Part shown: positions 11,152 to 22,826 of the stretch, piece after piece
Layout of the letters: each line of letters begins with the position of its first letter
Numbering within the stretch: the stretch's first letter is position 1
Notes under the pieces: model-generated
Database searches by the model: none
The model's input: only the letters and a program-made list of their open reading frames with translations
Told to the model about the DNA's origin: nothing
Program-made: the position numbers and the translations under genes
Origin: Albula goreensis
Lineage: Eukaryota > Chordata > Actinopteri > Albuliformes > Albulidae
Length of the DNA: 64,000 bases
Reading direction: 5' to 3'
Assembly: GCA_022829145.1 (NCBI GenBank)
Contig: CM040743.1
Location: forward strand, 2,218,646 to 2,282,645

Positions 11152-12392
11152 TCACCACTCAGTCATTACAGAAGAAATTCTACAAAAAATATTAAAAAGC
11201 ATGCTTTAAAATATATGTGCACATATTCAAATCAGTATTTAAAAAGACAGAGCATCTTACCATTATAGCCGTGTATAAAGAGACATTTATATCTTAGAAG
11301 TAAGGCCATTAGGCAATTAAGAGAAAAAATTAAGCTGCAGAAGCTTAAATTAATGAAAAGATATGAGGTGTTTCTGATCATTCTATTTCACAGCCAGATC
11401 TGTCACTGTATGTAAACAGCTTCTCATGCATTGATGATTGTTCTCTGCCCCTTCCAACTAAAAAAACAAATAAATAATAAATAAATAAATAAATAAGGTT
11501 TAATTTAGAAGTTCAGTCATTCTACAAGAGTTATTTGCTGTAAAATGTTTTTTTTTTTTTTTTTTTTTTAGATTTAATTTCGAATCTATACATTTTAAAC
11601 AACATTCCTAACGACACGTACATTGCTTCTTTATCTGAGTGACAAAACGCTATTTTTCACTTCACGTTATCTTTATTGCACCAAGACATTGAGCGAAGAT
11701 CTCAAAGCTGATTACATATACCAATTATGCAAATGAATATAATATGCGTCTCAAAAGTGGCATTTATTTACTTTAATTAATACATAAATAGTCCGATTGA
11801 TTAAATAATCAATAATTAAAATTACTGTTAAATATTCAAAATCTACATCATAATGGGAGATTATACTGCAGAGAGTATACGTATGATTTACAGAGTAATT
11901 TTAGTTTCTTTTTCTTATTTATTATACCATTTAAAAAAAATCTTTCATTGTGTTCATGTACTATTACAGCAAAATCCGTATAAAATTATCTGAGCATTGA
12001 ACGGTACACTTTATGTTACGGGAATCTATTGAAACTAGTATTACATTTAATACTGTTTGAAACAAAAATGTATGCAATAAAACAAAATAAAAATACAAAA
12101 ATCAAGTATTCAGAATCAAGTGTGCTATGATATTTGTGCTGCTTCATAATGTTTATTTCAACATTAAATTTTGAGGAGTGAGGTTCTATTTATAGTTCCA
12201 TAGATTGTAAAACTGTGGAAAACATCCTAAACTTACTCTTCAGAAATACAAAACCTGTCATTATCGTTTTTTTAAGCATGTGCATTATACAAATACCATT
12301 TTGCGATGCCTTGTGTCAGAGAAAAAAACAAATGAATAAGATGTAATAAAAGCACCGCAGCTCAAAGCGATAGCGCAAAAGCAGTCACTCAC
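11152..12392 (-). other. probable 5' UTR intron of the 10073 receptor
   Basis: AT-rich non-coding sequence between an acceptor-like site next to the receptor ATG and a donor-like site at 12391-12392 (minus strand). It holds an AAATA run at 11467-11497 and a poly-T run at 11550-11569. No other gene seen. Confidence 0.35.
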
Positions 12393-12440
12393 CTCCCGCA
12401 TATCTGTACTCTCCGTCGCCTCGTTAAGCTCTGATCATGA
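12393..12440 (-). other. candidate 5' UTR exon of the 10073 receptor
   Basis: On the minus strand GCGGGAG is followed by GTGAGTGA, a near-consensus 5' splice site, in a small GC-rich, CpG-containing patch within AT-rich DNA. This fits a first non-coding exon about 1.2 kb upstream of the receptor ATG. The transcription start is not defined; only the donor is well supported. Confidence 0.3.
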
Positions 12441-14128
12441 CCGTTAAAACACAAAGCACAAAACGCGTCAGAAACTAGCTGACCACTCCATTTACAACAG
12501 CTTGTCCAATGAGAGGCCAGCTCATCGTAACCACTGGTGCACAGTCGTCTGTTACACGTTCCCATACAGATATAGAATTCACTAAACTGTGTAAATTCAG
12601 CAAATACATAAATGTTTTGGAGAAAACATTGCTAATATTTTTCATGCCATTTTTAAAACTTTTTTCTATTGCAAAATCCGAAAACTGCCATTATGTCTAC
12701 ATTTACCCCTGTATTGTAAACTGCTGTGATATACAGTATATTCCGATTTTTGGTCATGTACATTTGTTTCGGTATGTTTTGATATGTTTCATTTCCATAC
12801 GGGATCCTTGAGATCGTTGCTATCTGACTCAGAAAAGGCAACGTGACGCGGTTCAGTTCCGTAGCCTAAACCCTCATATCCTCGCTCGAGTCGCGTTTTG
12901 TGTTTTAAAGTGTCATCTTGACACTTATTCGAACCCGTAACCTCGACCTCAACGACCACTGTCCTCCCTCTGTCAAAAGCCACAAGAAAGTGTAAAGTAA
13001 AACACTGGCCTTGTACTAGTAAGGTTGGAGGTTCGATTGTCTAGAAAATTGCCGTATTGCGTTTAAATTTAAAATATGGTAATTATGTATTTGACTTTTT
13101 TCAGTTATGTAATTTAAAACACCACTGACTCTTGCTGTGTTTTATCTAAATTGCTGTAACTCTGTAAAAGCAGGGATGTTGTAATTACACAGATTCAGGC
13201 GCCACTGAATGTAAAGTGCTACCCAGTTTTTAAACACTTTAGCACTTTACACTTTAGTAAAATCAGAAGGAAAACATTCTGAGAATTTTCAACAGATATA
13301 TTCCAAATAATTAAGCAGAAAAAATATGTATAAATCTGACTTAGAGACAGCTGGAAGTTACAGACAGTTTATTTTCATGGAGTAGGTTTCTACTTCCCAT
13401 CTTTTTCAAACATTACTTTTTTCCATTTCAGGTAAATACTTGATCCATACATGTGCTGGACAAGAGTACGTGCTGTACAAGCGGAGATAAACAGAGTTCA
13501 GATAGAGTCTGCAGCCACAGACAACCCAGAACTCAACACCCCATGACTCAGAGGGTGTGAGATCATCAGCGGTCCAGTGGTTTTGGGGTTCTGGGTGCGC
13601 CCCAACGTGAGTCTGCACCCCGCAGCTCAGACTAAATACTCAGCAATGGGAGGGTCCTGAGGACCATGAACAACATAAATACAAATATTAGAAAATAATT
13701 AAAGAAAAAGAGAATCGTTTTGGCTCCAGTCGTCATGTGCAGTCACACAAAAACACTGAAGTGTTAGTGCTGGAAATATTCATTCACTGTAATCAAACAT
13801 TAAACCTTTCTCGTGTTCATATGCAACCATCTACGTGTGAGTGTACAGTGTTTGTTGGGTTTTTTTTTCCCCAAAAGCTACAATAAGATATAATCTTGTT
13901 TTATTTAAGAGCAAAATAATTTTCTCCTGGTGTTATTGTATTGATGATTGACGGAGCACTCTTGAGTGGCTGTTTTTTTTTTTATACTTGAAGTGTTTAC
14001 ATCGTGACAAATTGTCCTAGAGCCAGACAAACAAAATAGGTACTTGTCAACCAACACTCACTCATACACACACCTTAGCACATACACTTTCATCATCCCC
14101 ATCTCCAGCCAGATCATCTCTCACGCTT
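12441..14128. other. intergenic, no gene seen
   Basis: No coding sequence recognised. A short tRNA-SINE-like motif (GGTTGGAGGTTCGATTGTC, B-box-like) lies at 13023-13041. Low-complexity T runs occur at 13860-13870 and 13973-13984. Confidence 0.45.
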
Positions 14129-15590
14129 CTAGGTCAAGCATTTCAGGTCCACACCTCTTTCTATCATTTTGGGAGAGACACACTCCTGCATCGACAAGGC
14201 CTCGTTGAGCCCCTCCCTCCCCCTTCGAGTGCCCGCCCCCTGTTGCCACGGGCAGCGGCAGAGGAGGTGGGACAGGTGCACCCTGAACTTGTGAGTGCAG
14301 GCATACAGGATGGGGTTGAGGCAGCAGTGGGCAAAGGCCAGCACCCTGCATGGCTCAAACGCTGCGTGCAGTGTGTCCCTCAGCTCGCAGTTCTCCTGGC
14401 TGCCATCAGAGGGCGCCAGCTCATCCAGCAGCAGCAACAGGTTGTAGGGGGTCCAGCAAATGAAGAAGGCCCCCATGATGCACAGCACCATGGAAACGGT
14501 GCGGCACTTGTGGGTGGAGGCCCGAGACACCGCCGTGTGCAGGATACCGGCGTAGCAGAACACAATGGTTGCCAGCGGCAGCAGGAACAAAAGGCTCACC
14601 TGGAGGCACAGGTAAGCACAGCCATATTCAGCAGGGCTTCACCACTATCAAGTCTGAGTTTACAGCATTATCAAAGAATTCTTTCAAGCACTGTCCTTTT
14701 TCTTATCATCCTGTGATTGTTCTTTCAGTTCAGAACCTCCTACCAAAAAAGAAAAACAAAGAATTACTATCTATGTATGTATGTATGTATGTATGTATGT
14801 ATGTATGTATCTATCTGTCTGTCTGTCTCTCTGTCTATCTATCTATCTATCTATCTGTATGTCTGTGTGTGTGTGTCTGTTTGTCTGTCTGTCTGTCTGC
14901 CTGTCTATCTATCTATCTATCATCTATCAATGTGTCTCTATCTATATATCTATCTACTTTACCCACCTGAAGGTAGAAGGCTGCCTGGTCAGCCGTCGTC
15001 CCCACGCGGGTCGCCTTGCACTGAAACTGGCCTGGCTCCGTCTCCCTGGTCTCCGTGGCGACCGTCTCCCAGGCAGCAGAGGAGATAGAGATTATCCAGA
15101 TGACAGCACAGCCCCAGCGGGTGCGGGTCAGACGGCTGCCCGGCCCAGAGGGCCAGCCACGCACCACGGTCAGGTAGCGGTCCCAGGTGAGGGCCGTGAG
15201 GAACACCAGCCCCCCATACAGCCCCACGAAGTAAGCAGCGGTCACCATCCTGCACAGGGCGGGGCCAAAGACCCAATGGGAGAGGTGGGCGGTGGCCCAG
15301 AATGGGAGTGTGGCGGCAAACATCAGGTCGGACACAGCCAGGTTGAGCACCAGCAGATTGGTGACACGGCGCAGGTCCTCGTACAGCGCTAACGCACACA
15401 GCACCAGCCCGTTTCCGCCCATGCTCAGGCAGAAGATGACGATGAAGCTGATGGCCACCACCATGGTGGCCTGGCCAGGGGTCTCACTTTCGCAGAGGAA
15501 CACCAGGTCGTCCGGGTAGTCCTCCTCCGTCTGGTTCCCGGCGGAGACGTTGAGGTTGCTGACAGTGAAGTCCTCCAAATTCTGCGCCAT
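14129..15590 (-). CDS. XCR1/CCR-type chemokine receptor, two exons
   Basis: Exon 1 (15590-14967, 208 codons) and exon 2 (14599-14129) join in phase 0 to a 364-residue receptor. The donor is CAG/gtgggt and the acceptor tgcctccag/GTGAGC; the 367-bp intron falls inside TM5 (AFYLQ / VSLLFLLPL). Visible: N-glycosylation sites (NVS, NQT) and acidic EEDYPDD in the N-terminus, a GNGL TM1, LAVSDL in TM2, WVFGPALC with the TM3 Cys, DRYLTVV, an ECL2 Cys, CWTPYN in TM6, the ECL3 Cys (ENC) and HCCLNPILY in TM7. N-terminal Cys (FLCES) and ECL3 Cys can form the second chemokine-receptor disulfide. The TM6-TM7 region resembles XCR1 best. It is divergent from fyco1, which starts about 6 kb to the right. All canonical motifs are intact, so this is the most likely functional receptor of the cluster. 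Confidence 0.88.
14772..14955 (+). repeat. tetranucleotide microsatellite in receptor intron
   Basis: ATGT, CTGT and CTAT tetranucleotide runs fill about half of the 367-bp intron of the 14129-15590 receptor and end only a few bases from its 5' splice site at 14966. Confidence 0.9.
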
Positions 15591-16072
<482 letters not shown>

Positions 16073-16094
16073 CGTGTGTGTGTTTGTGTGTGAG

Positions 16095-16715
16095 AGAGAG
16101 ATTAAGCTTGAATGCTATTTGGCCCTAAAAAGAAAGTACACCATGGCATTTAACCATGGTGATAACAAATTGAGAAAAACACTGACAATGTACAGACTCA
16201 GCAAGCACAGCCTGGCCATAGAGACCAGCCGTCACAGGCAGACATGGCTGCCTAGAGAGGACAGGCTGTGCTCCCACTGCGATCAGGAGGCGGTGGAGAC
16301 AGAGCTGCGCTTCCTTACAGAATGCCCCAAATATCAAGACATCAGAGATTCATTTTATTCAGAAATTGGAAATTTTTTTCCTGAATTAAAAAACTATAAC
16401 AACATAGAAAAACTCCCCTATATTCTGGGAGAAAAAACTGAACGTGTGGCGTTGGCCGCCAAATATGTGGCCTCCTGTCATAAACTGAGGGACAACCAGT
16501 GAAGCACCATTTCCTCTTTTACATTAGTTGCAGTGTCTTTTTGTGTTTCTGTATTTGTCATGCATGTTTTAAAATATGGTATTTATTTTATTTTTTTATT
16601 GATTAACGGTATTATGTATGTTTTCAATGTGTGACTTAAATGTTTAATTGTTTTAGTTTTGGCAATATTGCTTGTTTGCAGTCATGCCAATAAAGCTTTA
16701 TTAAATTGAAATTGA
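16095..16715 (+). mobile_element. 5'-truncated non-LTR retrotransposon (LINE) 3' end
   Basis: An open frame ends at 16502 with a C-terminal LINE signature: LAIETSRHRQTW, then a Cys/His cluster (RLCSHCDQE, LTECPKYQDIR). This is the zinc-finger-like tail found after the reverse transcriptase domain in several fish LINE families. It is followed by an AT-rich 3' UTR with AATAAAGCTTTATTAAATTG and a short ATTGAA tail repeat. The reverse transcriptase and endonuclease are missing, so this is a dead 5'-truncated copy. The + orientation is the element's sense strand. The exact family (Tx1-like, for instance) is not certain. Confidence 0.7.
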
Positions 16716-16716
16716 A

Positions 16717-16763
<47 letters not shown>

Positions 16764-16874
16764 TGTGTGTATGTGTGTGTGTGAGAGTGAGAGAGAGAGC
16801 ATGTGTGTGTGAGAAAGAGAGAAAGATAGAGAGAGAGAGAGTGTGTGTGAGAAAGAGAGAGAGAGAGATAGAGG
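16716..16874 (+). repeat. TG/GA compound microsatellite
   Basis: Alternating (TG)n and (GA)n blocks immediately after the LINE 3' tail. Confidence 0.9.
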
Positions 16875-17689
16875 GAAGCTCTGAGGGAAACACGGCAGCT
16901 AAACTGAGCCCTTATGAGCCCAAGGGTTTGCACAGGGAGCAGCATAGGCCAGTCACCGTGGCTCATGGGAATAGCCCATAATAATTCATAGGAATTATTG
17001 TGGGATGGCTGGCCTGACTCAATCCTGGCCCCACCTCCTGAGCCACCAAACATTGCTTCTTCCTCAGTATGTAAAAGATTATTTTGTTATCCTGTTGTGT
17101 CACATATCATTGCATTAAAATATGACATGTACCATGTCACACCCCTGTTAAATATGAAACTAAAAACAGCACCTCAGTGGGTTCTGTTTTAATGTAACAC
17201 TTTGAGACAGCATAAATATACAAGTGAGAATACTAGTGTCAAATAAAGGAAGTGACCATAGATTGTGTGAAGTGGTATGAGGAGGCTGGGAGAGTAGTCA
17301 AAGCAAGGGGACGAGGGCTTCCTGGAAAACAGGCTTGATACTACGATTATTGTTGCTTTTCTTATTTGGCAATCAAGAGGCCAAATGACCATGAGGTCAA
17401 ACGTTGTGTTTTCATGAACCTTTTCTTTTTTAATCAAGTTTTCAGCATCACATAAACAAGCAAATCTCATATAACAGCTCACGTATAAGCAAATAAGAAC
17501 CAAAGTCTGCTGTGCATTTTTAATAAATGTAATTTATTAAAATATATGCTGGTAGATTATTTAAAAAAGCTTACATTCAGGTTACAGTGCTAACTGGCTA
17601 GGAAGACAGCTGTATTCAAAGTAAACACATAGGTTTCCATTTACCAAAGCAGCGCAGGCTAAAACTCTGGCTCAGAGGCGCAGCAGCAC
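16875..17689. other. intergenic, no gene seen
   Basis: Unique AT-rich sequence. The minus-strand open frame at 17189-17503 shows no recognisable domain. Confidence 0.45.
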
Positions 17690-18180
17690 TGCCCCAACAA
17701 GGATTTGAACCTGCAAACTACCCTGTTACAAGCAAAAAAAATTCATTCTTTTTAAGGCTGATATTATATAGCTCTGTGAAACTTCAATGAAGCAAAGAAA
17801 TACAATGGTTTTTTTTTTTTTTTACTGTGATTGGTCAACATGCTTCTCATATACATCACTGACACTGAAATCACAATCACAGATCAACGTTTAAAACTGC
17901 ACATTAAGTATCTGAATTCATACGCTGCATTGATTCTGCCCCAGGTAGGATTTGAACCCGCAAGCAATTCTGTTACAAGTAAAAATAATCTTTTGTTTCA
18001 TGGCCGATTTATAGGTCTGTAAAAATTGAATAAAGCAAAGAAATGCAATGTGTTTCTTTACTGTGATTGTTCACCATGCTTTTCATATGCACCACTGCAA
18101 CTGAAAACAGATCAGCGTTTCAAACTGCACATAACTACATGTAACTGTGTCTCATCTGGAACAAGGACTCTGCCTTCCTT
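17690..18180 (-). repeat. 245-bp direct duplication with tRNA-SINE-like B-boxes
   Basis: Two diverged direct copies, about 17690-17937 and 17938-18180. Each contains a reverse B-box (AGGATTTGAACCTGCAA, AGGATTTGAACCCGCAA) and TGTTACAAG, followed by matching sequence (AAAGAAATACAATG versus AAAGAAATGCAATG; TACTGTGATTG). In reverse complement the motif reads GGTTCAAATCCT, as in a tRNA-SINE. Confidence 0.6.
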
Positions 18181-18261
18181 ATATGGAAGACATCTCCATG
18201 TCAACAGATGGTGGTGGGTCCCTGTGCTGTCTGCACATGCTCAGTACATAGCACCTGGATT

Positions 18262-18625
18262 TATGTCCGGTGAGGAGAGAACGTGTTTGAGGAAGGAGTG
18301 AGAGCTTTCCCCAAAAACTGGAAAGCATAAAATCTTTTACAGAAATGATTTATGAATAAAAGGCTTAAAGGGGTCCATGCCAGCACATAAACCAACACAA
18401 CGCTAAAAATGACACTCACTGCTACGTCCTTTCTCTCTCGAGTTGTGTTGCACTGTGTTAAGGATATTGTAGCAAAACAGAGAACTGCCACAAAGAGAAA
18501 AAAAAGAAAAAGAAGATATTCATTCTAACGCCGAACTCCCTGCTGAAGCCACAATGATCACTCAGTGTTGGCACGGCCGCTGAGAAGCTCACAGTCCAGG
18601 TGATGATAGAGACAGCGATGCCATG
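18262..18625 (-). pseudogene. XCR1-like receptor fragment, TM4-TM6 with frameshift
   Basis: Minus-strand reading starts GIAVSIITWTVSFSAAVP (TM4), runs into TM5, slips frame in a T-rich tract near 18500, and continues with a loop resembling SGERKDRTV (TRERKDVAVSVIF) and TM6 (AWTPLSLLF). TM1-TM3 and TM7 are absent. It shares its 5' breakpoint at the start of TM4 with the fragment at 5950-6216, so both may come from one truncated progenitor or from independent breaks at a weak point. Confidence 0.75.
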
Positions 18626-18699
18626 TTTTCATTTGTAACGTCCCATCGAGATAAAATGACAATTCAGTCTAAGCTGGGAAAAGAGAGCGGAAAAAAACT

Positions 18700-19500
18700 G
18701 ACTTTAAACTGCGACTTGAATCACACTCCAGGGAACTACACCACCACTGGCTTCGTAGCATTCTGTGACCATGTGTTTTGTAGTTTTATGGTGGAAGCAA
18801 TAGCCGTTGCCTGGGCGACCGCCTAGCTGCTTTATCTTTCTGCACGGTTCCACTTCCTCCTCCCAGCAGTGCTGTCACTAATTCTTTAAAATACCTTAGG
18901 AGTCAGTGTATGGCACTGTAATCCATGACAGTGAAAAAGTTTATTTAAAGGGAACTCTCCGCTTTTATTACCGACAGGAAGATATACACTACGACTATTA
19001 CTGCAGTTCTTTGAGTTGTACAGCTGAGTAATTGATGAGATACTGCTGATTTTATATTCGCATTTTTGGAGAATCACATGTACAGTACAACAGTCCTGAC
19101 CTCTGACTGCACTAAATTTCTCCCCACATAGATTATTGAGCACAATAACCTAAATTGTACAATCGTGTACTTGCTAGCGAGAGGAGGACTTTTACAGGCA
19201 GGTTTGAGCTGTTTCCCAGGGAAAAAACCAGCGGCTTCAGTGAACCGATCATGTGACAACCAGATCGTGTTTACATTGCGATGCTGTGCAACCGAACCAG
19301 GCATGTCTTTTAAGCACGCCTCGCAGTCATTTAGCGATATCTCCGATTTTATTCGTTTGCACTGACGTCAATCAACTGATGTGCAGCCTCCCTGCCAAGC
19401 AGTTAGTTTGTATTCACTGTAAACTAAATTCAACTGCCGGGGATCACCTACACATTGCTACCTAATAAGTATGTAAAAGTTCGTTTTCTTTCCCTGAAAT
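18700..19500 (+). promoter_or_regulatory. probable fyco1 promoter / first-exon region
   Basis: A comparatively CpG-containing stretch with a TCATGTGAC motif near 19249 (an E-box of the M-box/CLEAR-like type, CANNTG core). It lies about 2 kb upstream of the first coding exon of fyco1, where vertebrate FYCO1 genes have a non-coding first exon. No TATA box and no confident first-exon donor were found, so this is placed by context. Confidence 0.3.
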
Positions 19501-21004
19501 GTGCGCATGGGTATCTGACTGTGTAAAGTTGCTTTTGAGTAACGTTTTATGTCAGCATGCGAGCTATCTTTGTTCCAGAGCTAGGTAACATAATATTGTT
19601 TTTGCTATTACTATTTTCTGTTAGGATACAGAAAATGAATGCTGGCTGTCACCGTAATTCTGTCCGTCTGTAGTTTTTTGTGTTCTAAAATGGTTTAGTA
19701 TTAGTTGATTGTTTTTTTTACTATCTCTGAAGAATACAGAAAACAAACTAAAATGCTGTGCTAATTTACAGACTCGTGAAATTGGATCCGTGCTTTTATA
19801 AACTAACAGCTTGCCACCTAGCGATTTTGAAATCAGGTTTGAAGCGTGAGCCGTTTTTATTTTAAGAAACGCTAAAAATAATGTTAGACACCTGAAGTGC
19901 GTTATAACATTTTAAAGTTATTCTCAAGCGTGTAGTAACCGCCTAGGCTGCTCGTCTTTTTATGTAGTCCACTGTCTGCTACACAGCCATGTGACAGATT
20001 TGTGCATTACAATGATAACAGGTGTTTGTCAGGAAGGAAGCGCTTTATTCTTTTATTCTGAGGGACTGAAGCCCCGAATTACCTTAACTGAACCATGTTT
20101 CTAGGTGTGTTTCTACAATGTTGACCCTTCAGCTACTAAACGATACAACAATGCTCGGGCACCGACGGCAAAAGGATGGCAAATATTCTGACACACAAGA
20201 AGAGTTACCAACACAACACCGAGAGTTACTTACTTTTTAACCTGGTGCCGTTTACTAAACTTCTAAGCCTGCCAGCTCAACCTGTTGACTTGGTCTGACA
20301 TTTAGTGTTCTTTCAGTTCGTCACATCACGTCCCTGTTTTCACACACACAGTACATTTGGTTACCTCAACTTGATGACCTCAGAGTAAATACAAGGAAGA
20401 TTAATGACCTGGCAAGGCAGCAGTGTAATTTAAATGAGTGATATGGAGCAAATATTCGGGGGTGAAATGATAGAAGCCGTAGCTAATAGACATTTTCGCC
20501 TTATTAGACATACCCCCTCCCCCCGTGAGAAAGCGGATTACATTTTGACAGTGTCCCCGCTTGTGTGTTTTGTACCTCTCCGTAGGCCTGCCTCTGGTTT
20601 AGAGTCGGGAAGTGTTGTTTGTTTTGGTGTCTGATTTCACCCTCGGGAGTCGCTGGGCCCCATGAGCCGACTGCCCTGTTATCGTATGACATGTATTACC
20701 TTGTTAAATGTTCTCGGGATCGAAAACAAATGTGACGGGTTTCAAAAGGTGTCTAGAAAGTGGTGCTAGAAAAATTCACCGAGTCTTTACAAATGGCCAT
20801 GTGTTCGTTAAACTGCACACTTCTCCAGCACTCCAGTGTGTTTCTGTGTGTAAACATCTGTTTTTGTTTAATCCTCTTCTGTGTGTCTAAGCCAAAATGT
20901 ATTTTGCCTAATGCGAGCACGACACTTATTACTATAGAAAGAGGGCGGGAGGGAGGGACAGAGAAATGGACAGGAATAAAGACATAGAAGATAAGGCAAT
21001 ACAG

Positions 21005-21061
21005 GGAATGTGTGTGTGTGTTCATATGCATATCTGTTGATTAGTGGTCCTCTTTGATTGT

Positions 21062-21092
<31 letters not shown>

Positions 21093-21480
21093 GGTATCTG
21101 TGTCTGTGTGCCTGTTTTGACTAATGCTTCTGTGTGTGTTCAACAGTGTGTGCATTTGCATTCGTCTGTTTTGACTAATACTAGTTTGGCTGTGTGTGAG
21201 AGAGTGTGTGTTTGCATGAGTCTATTTTGACTAACACTCGTGTGTGTTTGTGTGTGTGTGTGTGATGGAGAGTGTGTGTTTGCATGAGTCTATTTTGACT
21301 AACACTTGTGTGTGTGTGTGTGTGTGTGTGATGGAGAGTGTGAGAGAGCGTGTGTTTGCATGAGTCTATTTTGACTAACACTTGTGTGTGTTTGTGTGTG
21401 ATGGAGAGTGTGAGAGAGAGGGTGTGTGTGTTTGCTTATGCCTCAATTGACTCATGCTCCTTTGTGTGTGTGTGTGTGTG
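21005..21480 (+). repeat. TG-rich repeats with a repeated TGACTAA spacer
   Basis: (TG)n blocks separated by repeated GCATGAGTCTATTTTGACTA spacers, giving an irregular tandem of about 75 bp, just upstream of the first fyco1 coding exon. Confidence 0.8.
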
Positions 21481-21531
21481 TTTCTCCGACTCAGCTAACC
21501 CCCAGTTGACCTCGTGCCCCTGGGCAGGACG

Positions 21532-22183
21532 ATGGCTGCTGCCTCGGTAGGGGAGAGCCAGCTTCAGAGGATCATCAGAGACCTGCATGGTACAGTACAG
21601 AGAAAGAGGGAGTGTGTGTGTGTGTGCGTGCGTGCGTGTGTGTGTGTGCGTGTGTGTGTGTTGGTTTCAGAGTGAGTTGGTGAGTGGGTGTGTGTGTGTG
21701 CGTGTGTGTGTTGGTTTCAGAGTGAGTTGGTGAGTGGGTGGGTGTGTGTATGTTTGTGTGTGTGTGTGTGTGTGTGATGGTTTCAGAGTGAGTTGGTGAG
21801 TGGGTGGGTGTGTGTATGTTTGTGTGTGTGTGTTGGTTTCAGAGTGAGTTGGTGAGTGTGTGTGTGAGTGATGAAGTCTCTGTCTCTCCCTCCCTGCAGA
21901 CGCAGTGTCGGAGCTGGGCAGGGAGCACAGGGACAGTGGTGAGCCGGTGACCGATGACAGCTCCAGTCTGCACAAGTTCTGCTACAAGCTGGAGTACCTG
22001 CTGCAGGTACCAGCGTGGCTCAGCACTTTAGCTCAGGCTCATGGAGAGCTGTGGAGTAGCATAGACATTTCCTCAACACACCCAGTCCGCATAGTCACAC
22101 CCAGGGCCAGCCACATTGACTGACAAATAGATAGCCCAGCAGTCCTTTGTTAGTATAAACCTACCCTGTTTGATTGTGTGTTT

Positions 22184-22230
<47 letters not shown>

Positions 22231-22793
22231 TCTCACACATAAATATAGGACAGAGCTAATGTCAGTTTTTACATGGGACTGCAAGTGTGAGCAAGCACCA
22301 ATCAGAGGAGTTGCACAACTTTTAAAGCCCCTCCCACATGCCCTTATACCAGTGTGACATCATACATGGAGTCCAATAACAGGGCCTTTTGGACACAGGG
22401 CAGGGAGTTTCTGAGAGTGCCTGTTATTCATTGAAAAGAAATGGGTGCGGTCCTCCATTTTAAAACCGGTTCCTCTTTGGCTGCCTCCTTCCCCGCCCCC
22501 AGTTTGACCAGAAGGAGAAGACCACGCTCCTGGGAATCAGGAAGGACTACTGGGACTACTTCATCGACTGCCTGGCCAAGATAAAGGGAGCCAATGACGG
22601 AATCCGCTTTGTCAAGTCAATCCCTGAGGTACTGCACATGCACATACAGACACACCCATACACATGCACACACACACACACACACATACACTCACACTCA
22701 CACACACTCACACACACACTCACACACACACACACACACACTTACACACACTCACACACACTCACACACACAAACACACTCACACACACGCTC

Positions 22794-22826
<33 letters not shown>

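Noticed and set aside
14913..14966. In-frame read-through of the 14129 receptor exon into VGKVDRYIDRDTLIDD
   Set aside because: This is intron microsatellite; the CAG/gtgggt donor at 14966 and the acceptor at 14600 give a full-length receptor in phase 0.
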